A stretch of 64,000 nt of DNA from Lathyrus oleraceus (taxonomy: Eukaryota > Streptophyta > Magnoliopsida > Fabales > Fabaceae), in contig NC_066580.1 in assembly GCF_024323335.1 (NCBI RefSeq), positions 443,711,851 through 443,775,850 on the forward strand, read 5' to 3'. Of the stretch, positions 59,354 through 64,000 are shown in pieces (within the stretch, counting starts at the first letter, position 1; each line of letters starts with the position of its first letter). A program made the position numbers and the translations under genes. The notes beneath the pieces were generated by a model. That model made no database searches. It was not told the DNA's origin and saw only the letters and a list, made by a program, of their open reading frames with translations.

Positions 59354-60226
59354 TAGTCTGAATACCGAAAAAGAATGTTAACTTGGATACCAAAATAAAT
59401 GGTAACACAAAAATAACCATGGCCTGAATGCCGCTCATCAGTCTGAATACTGGAAATGACTTCGATCTGAACATCGGGAGATATGAGATTATTAATATCG
59501 GTCTGAACACCGAGAGGCTGGCCTGAATGCCACAAGTTGCATCGACCTGAACGTCGGAAACTTCTTCGATCTGAACATCGGAAAATTGGCCTGAATGCCA
59601 CAAGTTGCATCAACCTGAACGTCGGAAACTTCTTCGATCTGAACATCGGAAAATTGACCTGAATGCCACAAGTTGCATCAACCTGAACGTCGGAAACTTC
59701 TTCGATTTGAACATCGGAAAATTGGCCTGAATGCCACAAGTTGCATCGACCTGAACGTCGGAAACTTCTTCGATCTGAACATCGGAAAATTGACCTGAAT
59801 GCCACAAGTTGCATCGACCTGAACGTCGGAAACTTCTTCGATCTGAACATCGGAAAATTGACCTGAATGCCACAAGTTGCATCGACCTGAACGTCGGAAA
59901 CTTCTTCGATTTGAACATCGGAAAACTGGCCTGAACGCCACTTCGGTCTGAATACCGGAAACTGGCCTGAACGCCACTTCGATCTGAATATCGGAAATTG
60001 GCCTGAATGCCACTTCGGTCTGAATACCGGAAATTGGCCTGAATGCCACTTCGGTCTGAATACCGGAAAATTGGCCTGAATGCCACTTCGGTCTGAATAC
60101 CGGAAAAACTTCATGCCTGTCAGCATCGGCAGAAATAGGGAAAGATAATAGAGGCGGCGCATGGGCCAATGACACTTGCTGGGGATAACAAAGGTAAGTC
60201 ATGAACAATCTTCAGTCTGAGTACTG
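59354..60226. repeat. 68-bp and 36-bp tandem repeats in the Ogre 3' UTR, built of dyad modules
   Basis: A 68-bp unit repeats at 59558, 59626, 59694, 59762, 59830 and 59898 (word GAAACTTCTTCGAT). It passes into a 36-37-bp unit (CACTTCGGTCTGAATACCGG) repeated about five times from 59938 to 60110. Every ~18 bp there is a 14-nt inverted repeat with loop CTGAAC or CTGAAT. Because 68 is not a multiple of three and stops are rare, long minus-strand open frames appear in all three frames; they are by-products, not genes. Confidence 0.95.
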
Positions 60227-61440
60227 GAAACAACTTCTAGCTTATCACTTGGGACACCGAGAATGTTTTATGCTTACATGCGTATGTTTGAATTTTTCAA
60301 TGGCGTAATGCTCCATGAAAATGGAAATGCTACGCGATTTGGAAGGATGCAATGCAATATGATTCTACATGCAGGGATGCGAAATGCTGGGTAGAATGCC
60401 AAGCTGAGGCAATGGGATCTGCTGCGGAAATGATCACCATCTTCTGGACCCTGGCAAGGCTGCTGGAGATGCACAGCGCAAAGAATTATGTGGGGAAATG
60501 ACCCGCCACACGGTGTTCTAGCAATGACCGAATGCCGAGATTCAGACTGGGGAGAGAACGACACTGAAAACTTGTTGTTGGGGAAAACGATAGTGGTTCT
60601 GGCAACCACGATCTGTGAGAGATGACTCAGCAGGGGAAGCAAACACTGATACGGTACCGAGGTTCTGCTTCAAGGAAAGAAACCATGGATCTGGCATTGG
60701 GATTATCGATCTGGCCTCGAACTCTAAGGAGCAGCCACTTCTGCTGGGAAGATACAGTCTGGCACTGTCAAATCCGTTGGGGATATATAGTTTGGCATTG
60801 TCAACTCTATTGGGGAGTGTATGTCCTGAAACAAACGCTTGGGGAAGTACAGTGGTGAGAACCTGCTGGGGATTGAAGAATCCAACACTCTGATCAGCTC
60901 TGCAGGGATAAGACACCGGATTCGTCTGTTGGCGACTTCACTGGGGAAGATATTCACGATCATCTGCAGGGGATTTTAAGGAAATGCCCCGAGGGTATCT
61001 GTTCTGAATAGACGATCCAAAGCACTTAAAATTTACAGCAATTTTAAATGTTTACTAAGCATGTACCTGTAAAGCCCTTATGTGTCATGATGCAATGTTT
61101 ATCAAAAATTCGGACGTCATTTTTGCAAACAAAACAGTAAAATGAAAATGAAAACATAGATATACTGAATAACATGATTTTATTGATTGAATGGCCTCTG
61201 AATAGGCATTTACATCAGGAAGCAATCCCTGGAAAGAGGTAATCGCACAAAAGATAAAAACAGAAATTAATCTAATGGCAATGTGAAATGGATTTCTATT
61301 GGGTTCCAATTCTGCTATGACTTGCCCGTCTTCAAGATCCTCCAGATGATCAGCCTTCTGAAGAGGTGATTGGACTGTTTCCTACCTTTCGAAAATTTCC
61401 AGTCATCGACATGAGATGAGATTCAGAACTAACTCAGAAC
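60227..61440 (-). other. Ogre 3' untranslated region, noncoding
   Basis: No supported coding frame. It contains imperfect repeats with TTGGGGA and CTGGCA words (60580-60860) and short perfect dyads with loop CTGGC (60593-60609 and 60754-60768). Confidence 0.7.
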
Positions 61441-61454
61441 GCAGTCATTCGCTT

Positions 61455-61662
61455 AATCCCTAACTTTTGCCTGGATCGCCCTTTTCGGGTTTTCAATCCA
61501 CCGGGATACCCATTTTTGCCTAAGTTGCCTTTTCAGGTTTTCAACTTACCGGGTGTACGATCTTTTCATTTTTAATCCCTAATTTTTGCCCGAACCTTTT
61601 CATTTTCTTGGTTCGCCGGGATGCCCATTTTTGCTTGGACTATTCTTTTTACTGTCCAGCGG
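61455..61662 (-). repeat. Four covarying hairpin units near the integrase stop
   Basis: Each ~50-bp unit has TTTTTGCC or TTTTGCC, then a stem, a T/C-rich loop, the complementary stem and (A/G)CCGGG or GCGGG. Stems: TGGAT/ATCCA (61472, 61496), TAAGTTG/CAACTTA (61521, 61542), CGAACC/GGTTCG (61591, 61610), TGGAC/GTCCA (61636, 61654). They lie just past the integrase stop in element orientation. Confidence 0.9.
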
Positions 61663-61664
61663 GT

Positions 61665-64000
61665 CTATTTTATGCGAAGTATTTTTTTTACTGCGTCTGA
61701 GTTCACAGGGGAAGTGAAGTTTTCACCATCCATAGTTGCAAGCATTAAGGCCCCACCATCAAAAACCTTGGTGACAATATACGGTCCATCATAGTTAGGA
61801 GTCCACATGCCCCTGTGATATGTCTGAGGAGGAAGGATCCTTTTCAACACTAAATCTCCGACTTGGAAACAACGAGGACGCACTTTCTGATCAAAGGCTC
61901 TCTTCATCCGACTCTGATACAACTGCCCATGACAAATAGCTGCCATTCACTTCTCTTCGATAAGACTCAACTCATTGAACCTTGTCCGAATCCATTCGGC
62001 TTCGTTTAACTTGACATCCAACAGGACTCTTAGAGAAGGAATCTCCACTTCAACAGGCAGGACTGCTTCCATACCATACACCAGGGAGTAAGGGGTTTCC
62101 CCAATCGACGTACGTACTGAAGTACGGTACCCATGCAAGGCGAAGGGTAGCATCTCATGCCAATCTTTGTACGTGACGACCATCTTCTGCACAATCTTCT
62201 TTATGTTCTTATTTGCCGCCTCAACAGCGCCGTTCATCTTAGGGCGGTAAGGGGAAGAATTGTGATGCTGAATGTTGAAGTTCTGACACAACTCCTTCAT
62301 CATTTTGTTGTTGAGATTAGAACCATTATTAGTAATGATTCTTTCGGGAATCCCATAGCGACAAATGATTTCTTTCTTGATGAAACGGGCAACCACATGT
62401 CTGGTGACATTCGCGAACGACGCTGCTTCGACCCACTTGGTGAAATAGTCGATGGCAACAAGGATGAAGCGATGCCCATTGGAAGCAGTCGGCTCAATCT
62501 TTCCAATCATGTCAATACCCCATATAGCAAACGGCCACGGCGAAGTCATCACATTCAGAGGATTTGGCGGCACATGCACCTTATCAGCATAAATCTGGCA
62601 TTTATGACACTTCCGAGCATATTTGAAGCAATCTGATTCCATGGTCATCCAATAATAACCCGCTCTCAACAATTTCTTAGCCATTGCATGTCCGCCGGCA
62701 TGAGTACCAAAGGAACCTTCATGAACTTCCTGCATTAACATGTCCGCCTCGTGTCTGTCCACGCATCTGAGCAAAACCATGTCGAAGTTCCTCTTATACA
62801 GCACATCGTCTTTGTTCAAGAAGAAACTGCCTGTCAATCTTCTCAAAGTCTTTCTGTCATTGTTGGATGCCCCTGCAGGGTACTCTTGATTCTTCAGAAA
62901 GCACTTGATATCGTGATACCAGGGCTTGTCATCGACTACCAGTTCAGCAGCAAACACATGTGCGGCCCTATCAAGGCGCATAACATCAATCCTGGGAACA
63001 TGGTTCCACCGAATCACCTTGATCATGGAGGATAGAGTGGCAAGATCATCTGCCATCTGGTTCTCATCACGAGGTATATGATACAATTTTACTGTTGTGA
63101 AGAAAGTCAACAGTCTTCTCGTGTAATCTCTGTAGGGGACCAGAGTGGGTTGGAGAGTATTCCAATCACCATCCACTTGATTGATCACCAGAGCTGAATC
63201 TCCGAAGATGTCCAGAGTCTTGATTCTCAAATCAATGGCTTGCTCAATACCCAAGATACAAGCCTCGTACTCAGCTTAACTATTTGTGCACTCAAAAGTC
63301 AAACGAGCGGTGAAAGGCATGTGGGCACCTTTCGGAGTAGTAATGACAGCGCCAATTCCACTTCCTCTGGCATTGACAGCCCCATCAAACAACAAAGTCC
63401 ACTTTTCTGCTGGATCAGGTCCCTCCTCAACAATTGGCTCTTCACAGTCTTTCATCTTGAGGAACATGATGTCTTAATCTGGAAAATCAAACTTCATCGG
63501 CTCATAATCATCAATCGGCTGCTGAGCAAGATAGTGTGACAGAATACTCCCTTTGATGGCTTTCTGGGATGTATACTGGATATCGTACTCTGTCAGTACC
63601 ATTTGCCAACGAGCCACCCTTCCGGTGAGAGCTGGCTTTTCGAATATGTATTTGACTGGATCCATCTTGGAGATCAGTAGGGTTGTGTGAGACAGCATGT
63701 ATTGTCTCAATCGCTTAGCAGCCCATGCAAGTGCACAACATGTCTTCTCAAGCATTGAGTATCTCGACTCGCAATCTGTGAACTTCTTACTCAAGTAGTA
63801 GATGGCATGTTCTTTCCTACCTGTCTCGTTGTGTTGACCGAGAACACAACCCATAGAATTGTCAAGTACTGTCAAGTACATAATCAGCGGTCTCCCTGGG
63901 ACTGGAGGCATAAGGATAGGAGGATTCTGCAAATACTCTTTTATCTTCTCGAAAGCCCTTTGACAATCTTCATTCCACCTGATAGCCTGATCTTTCCTCA
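61665..64000 (-). pseudogene. Ogre pol: RNase H, archaeal-like RNase H, integrase (partial)
   Basis: One minus-strand frame runs from the window edge to 61665 with stops only at about 63474, 63285 and 61947. Domains: RT-linked RNase H (SMGCVLGQHNETGRKEHAIY, KKFTDCESRYSMLEKTCCAL); a second RNase H (LLFDGAVNARGSGIG, AEYEACILGIEQAI, FGDSALVINQVDG, DENQMADDLATL) with its acidic residues in place; and integrase with an HHCC finger (HAGGHAMAKKLL, KCHKCQIYADK), the first Asp in GIDMIGKI, and Glu in NGAVEAANKN. The second catalytic Asp is Asn (IITNNGSN), so this integrase should be inactive. The C-terminal domain ends near 61665. The dual RNase H is a mark of the Tat lineage. Confidence 0.93.

Larger units (their letters stand above)
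57528..64000 (-). mobile_element. Ogre (Ty3/gypsy, Tat lineage), 3' half, minus strand
   Basis: Read right to left: RT-linked RNase H, archaeal-like second RNase H, integrase (to 61665), a 2.5-kb 3' untranslated region rich in repeats and hairpins, a polypurine tract, and the 3' LTR (59164 to 57528). The 5' half lies right of the window. It is inserted in the copia RT region. One frame is kept from 63998 to 61665 with only three stops, so it is among the younger insertions here. Confidence 0.92.

Noticed and set aside
59440..60110. CRISPR-like array
   Set aside because: Units are contiguous with no unique spacers, and the setting is a plant Ogre 3' UTR.
59298..60208. Long minus-strand open frames (up to 269 aa) with repeated SGIQ/FRCSDRRSF motifs
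   Set aside because: They appear in all three frames over the 68/36-bp tandem array. Open length follows from stop-poor repeats, not from a gene.
62157..62636. 159-aa plus-strand frame
   Set aside because: It is a shadow of the Ogre integrase on the minus strand.

Overview
This is eukaryotic plant DNA, AT-rich and dominated by nested LTR retrotransposons. The mix suggests a legume, probably tribe Fabeae (Pisum/Vicia/Lathyrus type). It holds Tat/Ogre Ty3-gypsy elements with two RNase H domains and 3'-UTR tandem repeats, SIRE/Maximus-type Ty1-copia elements, a Tekay-like gypsy element, L1-like LINEs, and small hAT-type, TRIM and CACTA-like elements. The species assignment is inference. No bacterial feature, CRISPR array, rRNA or tRNA gene was seen.

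The only complete host gene recognised is at 7764-12233 (+). It has seven exons and encodes about 233 aa of a mitochondrial coiled-coil/membrane protein of the FMP32/MCUR1 (CCDC90, DUF1640) family. Its third intron (3.1 kb) has collected a hAT-type MITE, a reverse-oriented TRIM, a LINE fragment, a larger hAT-like element and a 73-bp-armed foldback. A second, unidentified coding remnant at 33130-33608 (-) has three phase-0 exons that can be read only through splice sites.

Layout: 1-2880, a Tat/Ogre-like noncoding remnant with a 61-bp tandem array. 2929-6187, a decayed Tekay-like gypsy pol and 3' LTR. 6190-12580, the host gene and flanks. 12584-28015, a nest: an old copia was hit by a gag-less copia (12881-16570) and by SIRE-1 (16928-28015). 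SIRE-1 itself carries an Ogre solo LTR (17195-20964), a copia solo LTR (23002-24377) and a third solo LTR (25269-26464). 28016-40290, LINE fragments in both orientations, a CACTA-like region, hAT/MITE elements, AT microsatellites and AT-rich DNA. 41500-45726, a decayed Tat-lineage gypsy. It is cut by SIRE-2 (45727), which is cut by a gypsy LTR (50191), then a copia element (51239), then an Ogre element on the minus strand (57528 to the window end).

The most striking unexplained signal lies in the Ogre 3' region (59165-61665) and recurs in Tat/Ogre LTRs: families of very short inverted repeats whose arms change together (compensatory differences) while the loop stays constant, mainly CTGAAY. 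A second family of four larger covarying hairpins lies at 61470-61660. Two copia LTRs carry their TATA box inside a perfect dyad, and one copia leader has two mutually exclusive GC-rich hairpins. Almost all retroelement reading frames are broken, so only the FMP32-like gene is likely to make a functional protein.
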